From Candidatus Woesearchaeota archaeon (GTDB taxonomy: Archaea > Nanobdellota > Nanobdellia > Woesearchaeales > GW2011-AR9), in contig JACPND010000011.1 of NCBI GenBank assembly GCA_016185625.1, positions 1 to 37,113 of the forward strand: 37,113 nt of DNA, read 5' to 3'. The notes below the pieces were generated by a model. The model saw only the letters and a list, made by a program, of their open reading frames with translations. It was not told the origin of the DNA and ran no database searches. Positions 7,288 to 16,002 of this stretch are shown here, in pieces. Both the position numbers and the translations under genes were made by a program. The number at the start of each line of letters is the position of its first letter. The stretch's first letter is position 1.

Positions 7288-7842
7288 ATGCCAGCTACAC
7301 TTTTCACCCTCGCCGAAGGCATCCGCGCCTGCACCGCCTGTCCTCTGCATAAATCCAGAACCTTGGCCGTTCCTGGCGACGGGCCAGCCAACGCCAAACT
7401 CTTTTTCGTAGGAGAAGCGCCCGGCAACGAAGAAGACCGTCAGGGAAAGCCGTTTGTCGGAAGATCAGGAAAATTTCTCGATCAGCTCCTGCAGAAAGCC
7501 GGAATCAAACGCTCAGACGTCTTTATCACCGGAGCCGTAAAATGCCACCCCGCTAAAAATCGTACGCCATCAGCATCCGAATTAAACACCTGCAGACATC
7601 TCTGGTTGGAGAATCAAATTTTTCTCATCCAGCCAGCATTAGTCGTCATCCTGGGAACTGCTGCCCTGCGTTCGCTGCTGCAAAAAGAGAAACTTCAGCC
7701 GCTCCATGGAAAAATCATCGAGAAAAACGGTCAAAAATATTTTATTACCTATCATCCGGCTGCGGGAATGAGATTTCCAAAGATAAGGAAAATGATGGAG
7801 GATGATTTTGGTAAGTTGAAAAAGACACTAGAGAAGTTATAA
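7288..7842 (+). CDS. udg: Family-4 uracil-DNA glycosylase
   Basis: 184 residues. UDG4 removes uracil from DNA in base-excision repair and carries a 4Fe-4S cluster. The four cluster cysteines are visible: Cys15 and Cys18 (ACTACPL), Cys86 (AVKCHPAKNRTP) and Cys102. The active-site motif GEAPGNEED is at 42-50, and the DNA-binding HPAA motif at 156-159. Length is normal for the family (about 180-210). The gene has its own TATA box and is convergent with the AbrB-like gene downstream. Confidence 0.93.
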   Translation: MPATLFTLAEGIRACTACPLHKSRTLAVPGDGPANAKLFFVGEAPGNEEDRQGKPFVGRSGKFLDQLLQKAGIKRSDVFITGAVKCHPAKNRTPSASELNTCRHLWLENQIFLIQPALVVILGTAALRSLLQKEKLQPLHGKIIEKNGQKYFITYHPAAGMRFPKIRKMMEDDFGKLKKTLEKL

Positions 7843-7849
7843 GATATCA

Positions 7850-8302
7850 TTATTCTACAATCACCTGCAATCTATTTTTATCGAGGGGTTCCAGGATAAC
7901 TTCCTGTCCTTGTTTCAATGAGAGAAATTCTGCCAGTGATTTAGGAATGCGGACATCTAAAGCATTTCCTACTTTTGCGACATTCGTGCGTGCACGCAAC
8001 CCCCACAATCCGCGCCTCTTTACTTCTGCCTCAATCTGGTCAGATACTGCTGATTCGAACAGTGTCTCCTGGCAGTGTGTGCAAACAAGAGCGTCAAATA
8101 CTCCTATCTCTTCTCCTAAAAAATTGTACGGAGATTTTTTCTTCTTATAGGTTCCTTTTCCACAATTTGTGCATCGGTAAAATGCCGATACACCGTTATG
8201 AAATGATTCCTTTCGAGCACTTGTGGTCCTCTCGCAATAGCTTCTGCAATCTCTGTGCGGGAAATACCATTTAAATGTTTCGGAGCGGAACTGATTTTTC
8301 AC
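7850..8302 (-). CDS. YgiT-type zinc-finger/AbrB-like antitoxin-type protein, irregular N-terminus
   Basis: 150 codons from a GTG. Residues from about 43 match a YgiT-type zinc ribbon: CTNCGKG, then IGVFDALVCTHCQE. A SpoVT-AbrB-like domain follows at the C-terminus (VGNALDVRIPKSLAEFLSLKQGQ is the typical swapped-hairpin strand pattern). Such proteins are antitoxins and autorepressors. The first about 40 residues look unnatural. The same DNA in another minus-strand frame reads GISRTEIAEAIARGP, as in DUF4258-type toxins, suggesting that the partner toxin has decayed and the present start is a by-product. No better start codon is available in frame before the zinc finger. Confidence 0.65.
   Translation of the reverse strand: MKNQFRSETFKWYFPHRDCRSYCERTTSARKESFHNGVSAFYRCTNCGKGTYKKKKSPYNFLGEEIGVFDALVCTHCQETLFESAVSDQIEAEVKRRGLWGLRARTNVAKVGNALDVRIPKSLAEFLSLKQGQEVILEPLDKNRLQVIVE
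8175..8300 (-). pseudogene. Remnant of a DUF4258-type toxin (out of frame with the antitoxin)
   Basis: Shifted one base from the GTG of the zinc-finger gene, the minus strand reads through about 45 codons, including LNGISRTEIAEAIARGPQVL and ITVYRHFTDAQIV. This resembles the core of DUF4258 proteins (GISREEIxEAI pattern). The frame has a stop at its upstream end and no start codon, so it is probably a decayed toxin. The usual genetic order is DUF4258 toxin followed by a YgiT-type zinc-finger antitoxin, as seen here. Confidence 0.4.
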
Positions 8303-8307
8303 AAGTA

Positions 8308-8318
8308 TTTTTATATAG
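8308..8318 (+). promoter_or_regulatory. TATA box of the cysteine desulfurase gene
   Basis: TTTTTATATAG about 25-35 nt before the ATG at 8343. The same A/T-rich stretch may serve the divergent zinc-finger gene. Confidence 0.5.
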
Positions 8319-8342
8319 TCTTCAGATAATTATGAACGCAGT

Positions 8343-9476
8343 ATGACCAAACCCATCTACCTCGACTACGCCGCCAGCACTCCTCTTGATCCAGAAGTAC
8401 TCCGAGCCATGCAGCCGTATTTCTCAGACATATACGCCAATCCCGGCAGTCTGCATGACGCAGGAGAGAGAGCGAAACAAGCTGTAGAACGATCCCGGGA
8501 AACCGTAGCCAGGATTCTTCACGTTAATCCGGAAGAAATCATCTTCACCTCCGGCGGAACCGAATCAAATAATCTGGCCATCAAAGGAATTGCATTCAAG
8601 GCAGGCAAAGGCCACCTCATCACCAGCTGCATCGAACATCATTCTGTACTGGACGTCTGCAAATATCTGGAAACAAAAGGCTTGGCCGTTACCTATCTTC
8701 CGGTCGACAGGGAAGGTTTCGTTACTCCTGAAAACGTGGAAAAGGCTATCCGTAAAGACACCATCCTCATTACTATCATGCATTCAAATAACGAAATAGG
8801 AACTATTCAGCCGGTAGAACGTATTCATGCTCTTGCCCGAAAGTATAAAATGCCGTTTCATGCTGATGCCTGCCAGTCTGCCGGGCAGGTAGAATTGCCA
8901 TCCAAATACGCAGATGCCATGACACTCAACGGCTCCAAAATCTACGGTCCAAAGGGAATTGGCATTCTCTATAAGAAATCAGCTATTCTTTTGGAACCAT
9001 TATTTCACGGAGGAGGTCAGGAATTTGGCGTGAGAAGCGGAACGGAAAATGTGCCGTCGATTGTCGGATTTGCCAAAGCCTTGGAAATTGCGGAGAGAAG
9101 GAGAATCGCTGAGGCCAAAAGAGTGGCTATCTTGCGTGATTATTTCATCAAAAAACTTCTGGAAATCCCTGGCTCAGGATTAAATGGCCATCCTACGCAG
9201 CGTTTGCCCAACAATGTCAACATCTCCTTTAAGGATATTGATGCAGAAACCATGCTTAAGCATCTCCATGCTGCCGGAATATATGCCTCTTCCGGCAGCG
9301 CCTGCACGGCGCATCAGATTGAAGTGAGTCACGTCCTCAGAGCCATCCGACTTCCCGCGGAATATGTCCGAGGCACGATTCGCTTTTCATTGGGGCGGGA
9401 TTCCACAAAAGAAAAGCTGGACATTGTTGTAGCGAAAGTTTCAGAGATTATCTGCAGCTTACGGACTGTTGCTTAA
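8343..9476 (+). CDS. iscS: Cysteine desulfurase (NifS/IscS class)
   Basis: 377 residues. A PLP enzyme that takes sulfur from cysteine for Fe-S cluster assembly and tRNA thiolation. It starts with the family signature YLDYAASTPLDPEV. The cofactor site includes SGGTESNN, EHHSVL and HADACQ, the Schiff-base Lys199 in LNGSKIYGPKG, and RSGTEN at 231-236. The catalytic persulfide Cys321 lies in ASSGSACTAH, the long-loop form of group I enzymes. Complete and of normal length. No IscU-like scaffold gene is adjacent. Its end overlaps the minus-strand AbrB/MraZ-like ORF by 18 bp. Confidence 0.95.
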   Translation: MTKPIYLDYAASTPLDPEVLRAMQPYFSDIYANPGSLHDAGERAKQAVERSRETVARILHVNPEEIIFTSGGTESNNLAIKGIAFKAGKGHLITSCIEHHSVLDVCKYLETKGLAVTYLPVDREGFVTPENVEKAIRKDTILITIMHSNNEIGTIQPVERIHALARKYKMPFHADACQSAGQVELPSKYADAMTLNGSKIYGPKGIGILYKKSAILLEPLFHGGGQEFGVRSGTENVPSIVGFAKALEIAERRRIAEAKRVAILRDYFIKKLLEIPGSGLNGHPTQRLPNNVNISFKDIDAETMLKHLHAAGIYASSGSACTAHQIEVSHVLRAIRLPAEYVRGTIRFSLGRDSTKEKLDIVVAKVSEIICSLRTVA

Positions 9477-9689
9477 CTTTTTAGGGATATAGTTGTCGTA
9501 TTGTTGTTTGTCGCCGGCAAAGAGAAGAATATATTTCTCTGCGCCCACAAAACAGACACGCTCCAGTTCTCCAACAGATGATGGAAGTAAAATGCGTCCG
9601 GTGTTGTCCAATTCTCGTTTATAAAAATTCCGCCCCGTAGGCACTGTCCGTTTTGTGAGTGATATAGGTGCAGGGTAATACTTCAGCAA
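9459..9689 (-). CDS. Small AbrB/MraZ-like protein
   Basis: 76 codons from a TTG in the ORF track. A GTG at 9642-9644 (MPTGRNFYKRELDNTGRILL) is a likelier start because a TATATCAC box lies about 20 nt before it. The core RELDNTGRILLPSSVGELERV resembles the LDxxGRxxIPxxLR strand of the MraZ/AbrB swapped-hairpin fold, followed by VCFVGAEKYILLFAG. It is probably a small DNA-binding or antitoxin-like protein. It overlaps the cysteine desulfurase 3' end, and a long hairpin element lies just upstream. Confidence 0.55.
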   Translation of the reverse strand: MLKYYPAPISLTKRTVPTGRNFYKRELDNTGRILLPSSVGELERVCFVGAEKYILLFAGDKQQYDNYIPKKLSNSP

Positions 9690-9692
9690 TAT

Positions 9693-9814
9693 GAAGCACT
9701 GCCATCCTAAGTCGAGCTTTTTCGAGAGAATATCGAACCGACAAGAGGGTAGTCTCTTACGGAGAACGTCGGTTCTCTATTTGCACTTCGAAAGCGAGAA
9801 GATGGCAGTGCTTC
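9693..9814. repeat. 122-bp near-perfect long hairpin with 14-bp terminal arms
   Basis: Terminal arms GAAGCACTGCCATC (9693-9706) and GATGGCAGTGCTTC (9801-9814) are perfectly complementary. Inner pairs include GAACCGAC/GTCGGTTC and GCTTT/AAAGC with TCGA on each side, so the whole unit can fold as one rod. No coding potential. It may be a MITE-like insertion, a processing signal or a structured RNA. Confidence 0.65.
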
Positions 9815-9876
9815 AAAGAAATAGTTCTATCCGCCGCTTACGCCAAGGGAAATATCACTTCTCAGTTGTACATTAA

Positions 9877-9886
9877 CTTTATAAAG
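9877..9886 (+). promoter_or_regulatory. TATA box of the frameshifted exported protein
   Basis: CTTTATAAAG about 38-47 nt before the ATG at 9924; the mRNA would have a short leader carrying AGAAGG. Confidence 0.5.
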
Positions 9887-9923
9887 AAATTCGTTTTACT
9901 GGTATCCATCAAAAAGAGAAGGC

Positions 9924-10773
9924 ATGAAAAAAACAAATTCCAAGATATATTCTGGGAGCGGTTATCCTTCTTGGTATTTCTTTGTTGGCAGTAGCCAGCT
10001 TTGCGCGTGGAAGCGGCGCAACCGGCGCTAACGTGGTAACGGGCGCGGTGGAGACGGCACCAGGAACGGTTGCGAGTTGTGATGCGATTGATGTAGGTGC
10101 AGAGAAGACTGCACAGATTTACATCTCCGACCCAGACCATAATGAACTTTCTATTAAAGCAGATAATGTCCAAGTTGAGAATCAGAATGGATTAAATCTT
10201 TATAATCCTGTTACGAAGGAAATAGCTACTTTACGTATAAAGGAGGGAGGTTTGTTAGTTGAGGCTCCACTAAAAAAAGACAAGTCCGGTAAGTATGTAC
10301 GTGGAATTATTGGAGCAGATAAAATTGCCACAGGATATAATGGTATTATTGTTCAAGGAAAAGCAACGAGACCTCTGTATGGTACATATGTTGTTACTAA
10401 TATAAAACCATTTAATGATGAAGGAGAAGTATTTTGCGAAGATAAAGATGACATTGCAATAGCCGGTGGTTGTCAATGCGGCTCAGATTCTTGGGTTGAA
10501 GCTTCTGGTCCATCTCCTGCAATCACTAAGAAAAAGTGGGATGTTCAAACAAAAACGTGGGATCAATGTGAGACGTACGAAGATTGGACTTCATTACCTG
10601 GTTTATATGGTCTAATAATAGATGAAAAGCAGCTAACTTGTGCTACAAAAAGCTCAACAACTATAACAGCACAAGGCAAATTCAATGAAGTAAGTGGGTG
10701 GTATTGCAACTGTAAAAAAACAGAAAATCCGAAGTCCGCATATGTCGTTTGTATAGATAGTACGCCTTGGTAA
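9924..10773 (+). CDS. Exported protein, frameshifted in an A-tract after the start
   Basis: The ORF track begins at an internal TTG (9982), inside what is clearly a signal peptide. Reading upstream in the same frame gives KKQIPRYILGAVILLGIS, preceded by an ATG at 9924 that is one base out of frame. The intervening tract has seven A residues; with six, the gene would read MKKQIPRYILGAVILLG and be a complete exported protein of about 283 residues. Mature part: GANVVTGAV motif after the hydrophobic segment, a beta-rich domain (about 60-160), then a Cys-rich C-terminal half (GGCQCGSDSW, WYCNCKKTE). It could be an assembly error, slippage-based on/off switching, or a recent pseudogene. Confidence 0.65.
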
Positions 10774-10871
10774 GTCGTATGTTTATCCGTCAGAAAAGTT
10801 GATTTATTCTTAAAATATTAAATAATCAAACATTTCTTACTTTAATCTAACACAAGAAGGGGATAATGTTC

Positions 10872-11372
10872 TTAAAAGTTATATCCCACTCCAATGTTGA
10901 CGCTGGGTATCACCAGCACATCTGTTTTCTTTCTGCCTGACAGGAAGTAGTTATCTCTCGTTTCCAAGATCGCCATTACGCCACCTGTGGCACGGAATAC
11001 TATTCCATTTCTATATTCATATCCTTCCGAGATGGTAGACGTAGGAAGATTATTCCCAGAAGGATCTGGCATCACTCCCACGGCTGCTTCCAAAGTAAAG
11101 CGGTGTTTTGAACCTAGATATCCCCGCACTCCGGCAGTCGCAGCAAATTGGGTCATATCCTTGTAAATTCCACTGATTCCCGCGCCTATGAAAGCGGCTC
11201 CGCTGGGATTACCGCTGATAACTTCGTACGATGCGGAAGCTCCAAGACCTCCGTACATTATGCCAAAGCCAGCTTCAACGGTTACTTTTTTGTCTTTGGT
11301 AAAACCTGATTCGGGAATACCGGCAATGCAAAGCCCGACAAGGGCTGAGAATAATTTTGTTTTTTTATTCAT
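10872..11372 (-). CDS. Exported beta-rich protein resembling a small outer-membrane-type barrel
   Basis: I start at the ATG at 11372 (MNKKTKLFSALVGLCIAG) because GGAGGG lies 6-11 nt before it; the ORF-track ATG at 11387 is part of that Shine-Dalgarno stretch. A signal peptide covers residues about 1-22. The mature part has alternating small/hydrophobic strands rich in Gly and aromatic residues (FGIMYGGLGASASYEV, AATAGVRGYLG) and ends in VNIGVGYNF. A terminal Phe after alternating residues is the mark of bacterial outer-membrane barrels, unusual for an archaeon. It could equally be a secreted beta-sandwich. Divergent from the 11488 gene. Confidence 0.55.
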   Translation of the reverse strand: MNKKTKLFSALVGLCIAGIPESGFTKDKKVTVEAGFGIMYGGLGASASYEVISGNPSGAAFIGAGISGIYKDMTQFAATAGVRGYLGSKHRFTLEAAVGVMPDPSGNNLPTSTISEGYEYRNGIVFRATGGVMAILETRDNYFLSGRKKTDVLVIPSVNIGVGYNF

Positions 11373-11416
11373 GTTAATTCCCTCCATATATTTTTACTAC
11401 TCAAAAAGGGCGCCTA

Positions 11417-11461
11417 CATATAAACCTTGCGCTGGAAAATGACAACCGATAGGTATTTAAA
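11417..11461. promoter_or_regulatory. Divergent TATA boxes between the barrel-like gene and the surface locus
   Basis: Minus-strand box in ACATATAAAC (11417-11425) and plus-strand box TATTTAAA (11454-11461). The latter lies about 27-34 nt before the ATG at 11488 and probably drives the first four-gene surface unit. Confidence 0.55.
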
Positions 11462-11487
11462 GGCAAAAGTTTTTCCTCAGGCTACGT

Positions 11488-13752
11488 ATGAAAAAGAAGG
11501 TGCAGAAGAGTTCTGGTACCAGAAGTAATAGTACGCAACGGTCTTGGATTGTCACGGGTGTTACTATTGTTCTTTTGCTGGCGTTAGGCCTGATGTTGTA
11601 TTCGCCGGCCCGCACGGCGCTCTTTGGAAAGGCAGTAGGTGCACCTCTTCAACTCTATACGACAGAGTATGCTGGGAATGTCCAAATGAAAGAAGGTGTG
11701 CCTCTTTTTTATTATTATGGCGAAGATAAGCCCCTATTTTTAGGCCAAAGTTCTTTTCAAGTGTTTAAAATTACGCTTGATTCTGGTTTTAAGCCAACAG
11801 TGGAGTATGTGTGGCGGTCGGGAAAGCAAATCCCCCAGAGTTTTGATGCCACGGCACCCTACTTTTGTACTTTTCCAAATGAGCCAAATCAGTACACTGG
11901 CGCTCAAATGCAGTTCGATTGTTCAGTGAATGACTGTGTTGGCGATGTAACTAAAGATAAAAGCTGTTTAAAATTTTCTGTTGTACCTGGACTTAAAAAT
12001 AGATTACGTGCGGAGGCCAGGTACTGGGATGCTGAAAAAGCAAATTTGCTGACTCCTTACCAAATCGCTCAGAAACCTGATTCCGTGCATTCTTTTGTTG
12101 AATTAAAGAGCAGTGAAAAACCCGAGGAGGTTCTAAAAAAGGGATTCCAAGATGCTCCCAATGCATACATCTGTAATCAGGGGCCATTTGCTGGAGGAGT
12201 CCTTAGAGATGTTTACAGCCTCGTTGAGAAAGGTAAAACTATTACTTTTGATTTGCTTTTCATTCCTCTCTTCAGGATTTATAAAGAACATGAATCCTCT
12301 AAAAGTGAACTAAAAGATTACGAATCAACTATCTGTACGGGAGCATCTAATAAAGCAGAGCAGGAAAAATGGTGTGGAGCCGAAACGAAGTATGCTATAA
12401 TCAGCATAGGAAATCCTTTTTTCGGACGAGTGGGCTCTGCCTTGTGTTTTCCGTTGTTTGCGGAAGTTGAAGAATATAAAACAGAGGAGAATCCCCCAGG
12501 TGGCGTCATCTCTTCTAAAACAGTGATTACTAAACAATTAGAAAAGAATATATGGGTTGAGTGTGATGCAAAAAATGATGGCACTCTGGCTAGCGGTGGG
12601 AATATGCCTCCTGTTCTACCCGTTGGAACAATAAGAGAGAATTGGGATAGTGCAATCATTTCCAAAGACTCTTCCCTAAAAGAACTAGATGAAGAGATGA
12701 ATAAAAAATTCGGAATTTCAGATGTCCTCCCTCAATCTAAAATTATCAATCATCTGCTCTGTGCCGTGCAACCGGCTGTCACCATCGCGTTCACAAAAGT
12801 TTCCATTCCTGAACACGAAGCTTGGTTTGTTTGTAATCCAAACAAGGGAAAACCTTTACTGGATCAGGGTTACCAGAGGACATCTGGTGAAAAGGTTACG
12901 GCAGGTGGAAAGACGTATATTTGTAACGAAAACGGCTGGGCTGTGGAGAAGGCAGTCCCTGCTGAAAAAGTATGTCCTGCTGGTCAGGTAGAAGTGACCA
13001 GTTTTATTTTACCTGAAGAAAAGATTGGCGGTGTGACTGATCGAGTAGGATGCTGTAAACCAGATCAATGCATTCGTGCGAATCTCCAGTGTGTGGATAA
13101 GGAGACAGCATTTGATGGAGTGCATCTATGTGGAAAAGACAATAATTTTGTCAAATGCGTGACGGAAACGAAAGAACAAGTAAGCGATGGAAAGAAGTTT
13201 ACCTGTGACGGGACAAAGTGGGTGCCAATCCCTTCTGAAACAGATTGTACGAATATGCAGGACGATGATGGTGACGGCTGGATAGATTGCGAAGATTCCG
13301 ACTGTTCAAATAAAGATTGTAAATCCGGCGCTGCGTGCACATATAATCCGGAACTGTTAAACAAAGGCACCCCGGAGAAGCAGAAAGAGCTGATGGAAAA
13401 TATAAAAAAGGGGATGGTTTTGTTTTCCTGTTCTTGTAAGGAGGGATATTCTGAGCAGCAGGGTACATGCCTTACTTCAAAAACAGCCGTTGATACTGAC
13501 GGTGACGGCATCGCCGATAAGGATGAGCCGACAGGATGCCAAGGGAAAGGCAAAAAAGATGCCGTGCAAAAAACAGGAGCGCAGGCAGGCTGTCCATTTG
13601 GCGATAAGAATGGGGATGGTTGCCTCTCTGCCGCCGAATACAATGATTTCAAGCAGGAATATAAAAAAGGCCTATTAAATGATGTTGTACCTACTAAGTA
13701 TAATGACATAAAGCAGGAATATAAAAATAACATTAATAATATAGCCTGTTGA
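11488..13752 (+). CDS. Membrane-anchored Cys-rich surface protein with dockerin-like C-terminus (unit A, gene 1)
   Basis: 754 residues. A Lys/Ser-rich cytoplasmic tip (1-18), one membrane helix (about 20-40: WIVTGVTIVLLLALGLMLY) and a GKAV motif at about 46-50 are followed by a long exported region with many Cys. Near the C-terminus come a Ca-binding repeat (DDDGDGWIDCEDSDC), an EGF-like piece (CSCKEGYSEQQGTC), a TSP3-like turn (DTDGDGIADKDE) and a dockerin-like double repeat (GDKNGDGCLSAAEYNDFKQ, then KYNDIKQEYKNN). Dockerins bind cohesins in a Ca-dependent way; the second half here has lost its Ca loop. First gene of unit A; the next starts 12 bp later behind GAAGGTG. No catalytic domain recognised. 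Confidence 0.7.
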   Translation: MKKKVQKSSGTRSNSTQRSWIVTGVTIVLLLALGLMLYSPARTALFGKAVGAPLQLYTTEYAGNVQMKEGVPLFYYYGEDKPLFLGQSSFQVFKITLDSGFKPTVEYVWRSGKQIPQSFDATAPYFCTFPNEPNQYTGAQMQFDCSVNDCVGDVTKDKSCLKFSVVPGLKNRLRAEARYWDAEKANLLTPYQIAQKPDSVHSFVELKSSEKPEEVLKKGFQDAPNAYICNQGPFAGGVLRDVYSLVEKGKTITFDLLFIPLFRIYKEHESSKSELKDYESTICTGASNKAEQEKWCGAETKYAIISIGNPFFGRVGSALCFPLFAEVEEYKTEENPPGGVISSKTVITKQLEKNIWVECDAKNDGTLASGGNMPPVLPVGTIRENWDSAIISKDSSLKELDEEMNKKFGISDVLPQSKIINHLLCAVQPAVTIAFTKVSIPEHEAWFVCNPNKGKPLLDQGYQRTSGEKVTAGGKTYICNENGWAVEKAVPAEKVCPAGQVEVTSFILPEEKIGGVTDRVGCCKPDQCIRANLQCVDKETAFDGVHLCGKDNNFVKCVTETKEQVSDGKKFTCDGTKWVPIPSETDCTNMQDDDGDGWIDCEDSDCSNKDCKSGAACTYNPELLNKGTPEKQKELMENIKKGMVLFSCSCKEGYSEQQGTCLTSKTAVDTDGDGIADKDEPTGCQGKGKKDAVQKTGAQAGCPFGDKNGDGCLSAAEYNDFKQEYKKGLLNDVVPTKYNDIKQEYKNNINNIAC

Positions 13753-13764
13753 AGGTGTGCAAAA

Positions 13765-16002
13765 ATGAAAAAAATAATAATCTCTGTGGCGATGGTCTTG
13801 TTGCTGACTCAGTTAGTTTTAGGCTGGGAAGCAAAAAGGGATATCTCTGGTAATGACATCACTATCACGATAGACCCTTCAGGGGGAACAGGTTACTTTC
13901 TTATTATTGAAACCGTGTCTGGAGCTACTGTCGATATATCTATTCCCCAAAACTGCGGGTTAGCAAACAATGTTTTGACGTGTGATTATGATTTATCTAC
14001 AACAGGGACAATTAAATATAAGACAACTGGTTCGGGAAGTGTTTCTGGAACTATCACTGGGGACTATCCCTCTCAAACTAAACAAATTAGTGGTGGTACT
14101 CAGATACCGTCAGCAGCGTCCATACCTGAAAATTGTGCCAAAACCGGCGATGAAGATGGCGACGGTAAAGCAGACGCCAAAGATTCCGACTGCAGAGGAA
14201 AAGAATGTGCATCAGGTAAAATAGGAGTGTGGACGTATTATCTCCCCGCCGACAAGTCTCTGTATGAGGCTAAGGCTCAGCCCAGTCGAACTGGCTGCTG
14301 CGTCGCGACTGAGTGTGTTCGTGCAGATGGAACATGCGTTGCGTATAAAAACATCTTTCAGACTTCTGTGACCTCACCTAATGACGTTTACTGTGACAAA
14401 GAGAATATTTTAAGAAGATGCGAAGAATCAACGCTCAATCAAATATCAGGGGACGGGCTGCTGACTTGTATGAAGGAAGGGACAAAGTTCGTATGGAAAA
14501 CAGCTGTTGAAGATTGTACCAACGCCAAGGATGATGATGGTGATACGTATGTTGATTGTTTGGATGGCGATTGTTCAGATAAAACCTGTAAAACAAATGC
14601 TGCCTGCAAGCTAAATCCAGAAGCTACTAAACTTGCAGATTTGCAAACTTGTCAATGTAATGAAGGATATGTTGACGACAAGGGGGTATGCAAAACTCCT
14701 GTTAGTATTTGTACGACCACCGATGCTGAAGCAACTACTAAAGTGGAAACCACCAGTACCACTAGTATTTGTGCACAACGATTACAAGAAAAAGGAGTTG
14801 ATTCTTCACTGATAAAAGGCAATCTTTGTATTTCAGTCTATAAAGGTGTAACCATTCTCCAGCCAACAGCCGATCACACTTTCCGATATGTTAATTCAAA
14901 AGCCGGTGGTATTACAGGTGCGTTTAAATCAAACTGTCTGGAGATCCTTACGGGAGAGACGAAGGATCTTCCAAAAGTGAAGCAGTGTATTGATTCTGGC
15001 CAGAACAAATTTTGGGGGTATGATTTAAGTTATTGCCCTCTGCTCCCGCCCGCAGACTTAAAAATTTCTGCCCCCTCAAGCGTACAAAAGGATGTTCCTT
15101 TTACCATTGATGTTACATTGAATTCAAGGGGGGAAAAAGTTCAGCAGATAGTCATATACCTCACGAGCGAACAAGGGAACATCCAATTCCAGAGTGCATC
15201 CCGGGAAGGTGAGGTCTGGTTCTCCAGTGTAACCATTCCCAGTAATAAAGCAACTACGTACAACGGTAAATCAGCTTGGTTTTTCAATACCGCTCTTCTG
15301 GCGGATGAAACGGTTTTTGAAAACAGCGCCACGGACAAGAAGATTCTTTCGGTAACAGCAGTAGCAACCGCAAATGACAATATCATCTTTGGAAAACAGA
15401 GTACGGATACGAGAGTAGTCAAAGGAGCAGGAGGTCAGCTCAAATTCACAGCTGCTCCATCTGCCGTGAGCGTAACAGAGCCACCCCCTGCCTTCCCTTC
15501 GTGCGTCGATTCGGATGCGCAAGATTATGATGTCAAGGGAACTACCGTCGTAACTGATACTGCGGGAAAATCTACTTCCTACTCTGATTATTGTTTTGGA
15601 GAACAGGTACATGAGTATATTTGTAGTGATAACAAACTATCAGAAGGGACTAGTCCTTGCTCAACCGGAAAAATTTGTAAAGATGGTGCCTGTGTCGTTA
15701 AAGAAGAGGCGCCTGGCTTAATTGTTGCCGTAACCACTGCTGCCCAGAAAGCCCTGCTGGAAACCATCCGCGACGAAGTAAAGAAGGATACTCCTAAATC
15801 GGTGAAGATAGTGGCCATTGCTCTCGCACTGAAAACCTATCTCGCTGCGCCCCCAGTGGTGTCCGGACAAGAATTCACCATAAGTGTATCAACAGATGAT
15901 GAAAAGGCTTTCCTAGACAATATCAAATCCGCGCTGGAGAAACCGAATCCACTTCAGCAAGTCTCAGGCCTAGCTAAAGTCCTGAAGGGGAAATTACAAT
16001 GA
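13765..16002 (+). CDS. Secreted multidomain protein with possible cohesin-like domain (unit A, gene 2)
   Basis: 745 residues. Signal peptide 1-20 ending LVLG|WEAK. A beta domain at about 21-115 (DISGNDITITIDPSGGTG) is clearly paralogous to the start of the 24907 gene. Ca-binding repeats follow (TGDEDGDGKADAKDSDC; AKDDDGDTYVDCLDGDC), then an EGF-like CQCNEGYVDDKGVC. About 435-570 is a beta-sandwich (VPFTIDVTLNSRGEKVQQI, then ILSVTAVATANDNIIF) that may be cohesin-like. A helical C-terminal tail has KALLETIRDEVKK-like repeats. The stop overlaps the next ATG (ATGA), so translation is coupled. No transmembrane segment after the signal peptide: it is presumably released or held by partners. Confidence 0.7.
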   Translation: MKKIIISVAMVLLLTQLVLGWEAKRDISGNDITITIDPSGGTGYFLIIETVSGATVDISIPQNCGLANNVLTCDYDLSTTGTIKYKTTGSGSVSGTITGDYPSQTKQISGGTQIPSAASIPENCAKTGDEDGDGKADAKDSDCRGKECASGKIGVWTYYLPADKSLYEAKAQPSRTGCCVATECVRADGTCVAYKNIFQTSVTSPNDVYCDKENILRRCEESTLNQISGDGLLTCMKEGTKFVWKTAVEDCTNAKDDDGDTYVDCLDGDCSDKTCKTNAACKLNPEATKLADLQTCQCNEGYVDDKGVCKTPVSICTTTDAEATTKVETTSTTSICAQRLQEKGVDSSLIKGNLCISVYKGVTILQPTADHTFRYVNSKAGGITGAFKSNCLEILTGETKDLPKVKQCIDSGQNKFWGYDLSYCPLLPPADLKISAPSSVQKDVPFTIDVTLNSRGEKVQQIVIYLTSEQGNIQFQSASREGEVWFSSVTIPSNKATTYNGKSAWFFNTALLADETVFENSATDKKILSVTAVATANDNIIFGKQSTDTRVVKGAGGQLKFTAAPSAVSVTEPPPAFPSCVDSDAQDYDVKGTTVVTDTAGKSTSYSDYCFGEQVHEYICSDNKLSEGTSPCSTGKICKDGACVVKEEAPGLIVAVTTAAQKALLETIRDEVKKDTPKSVKIVAIALALKTYLAAPPVVSGQEFTISVSTDDEKAFLDNIKSALEKPNPLQQVSGLAKVLKGKLQ

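Noticed and set aside
13065-13733. 222-codon minus-strand ORF
   Set aside because: Lies fully inside the 11488 gene; low-complexity Ser/Pro/Cys composition is the mirror of the Asp/Gly-rich repeats.
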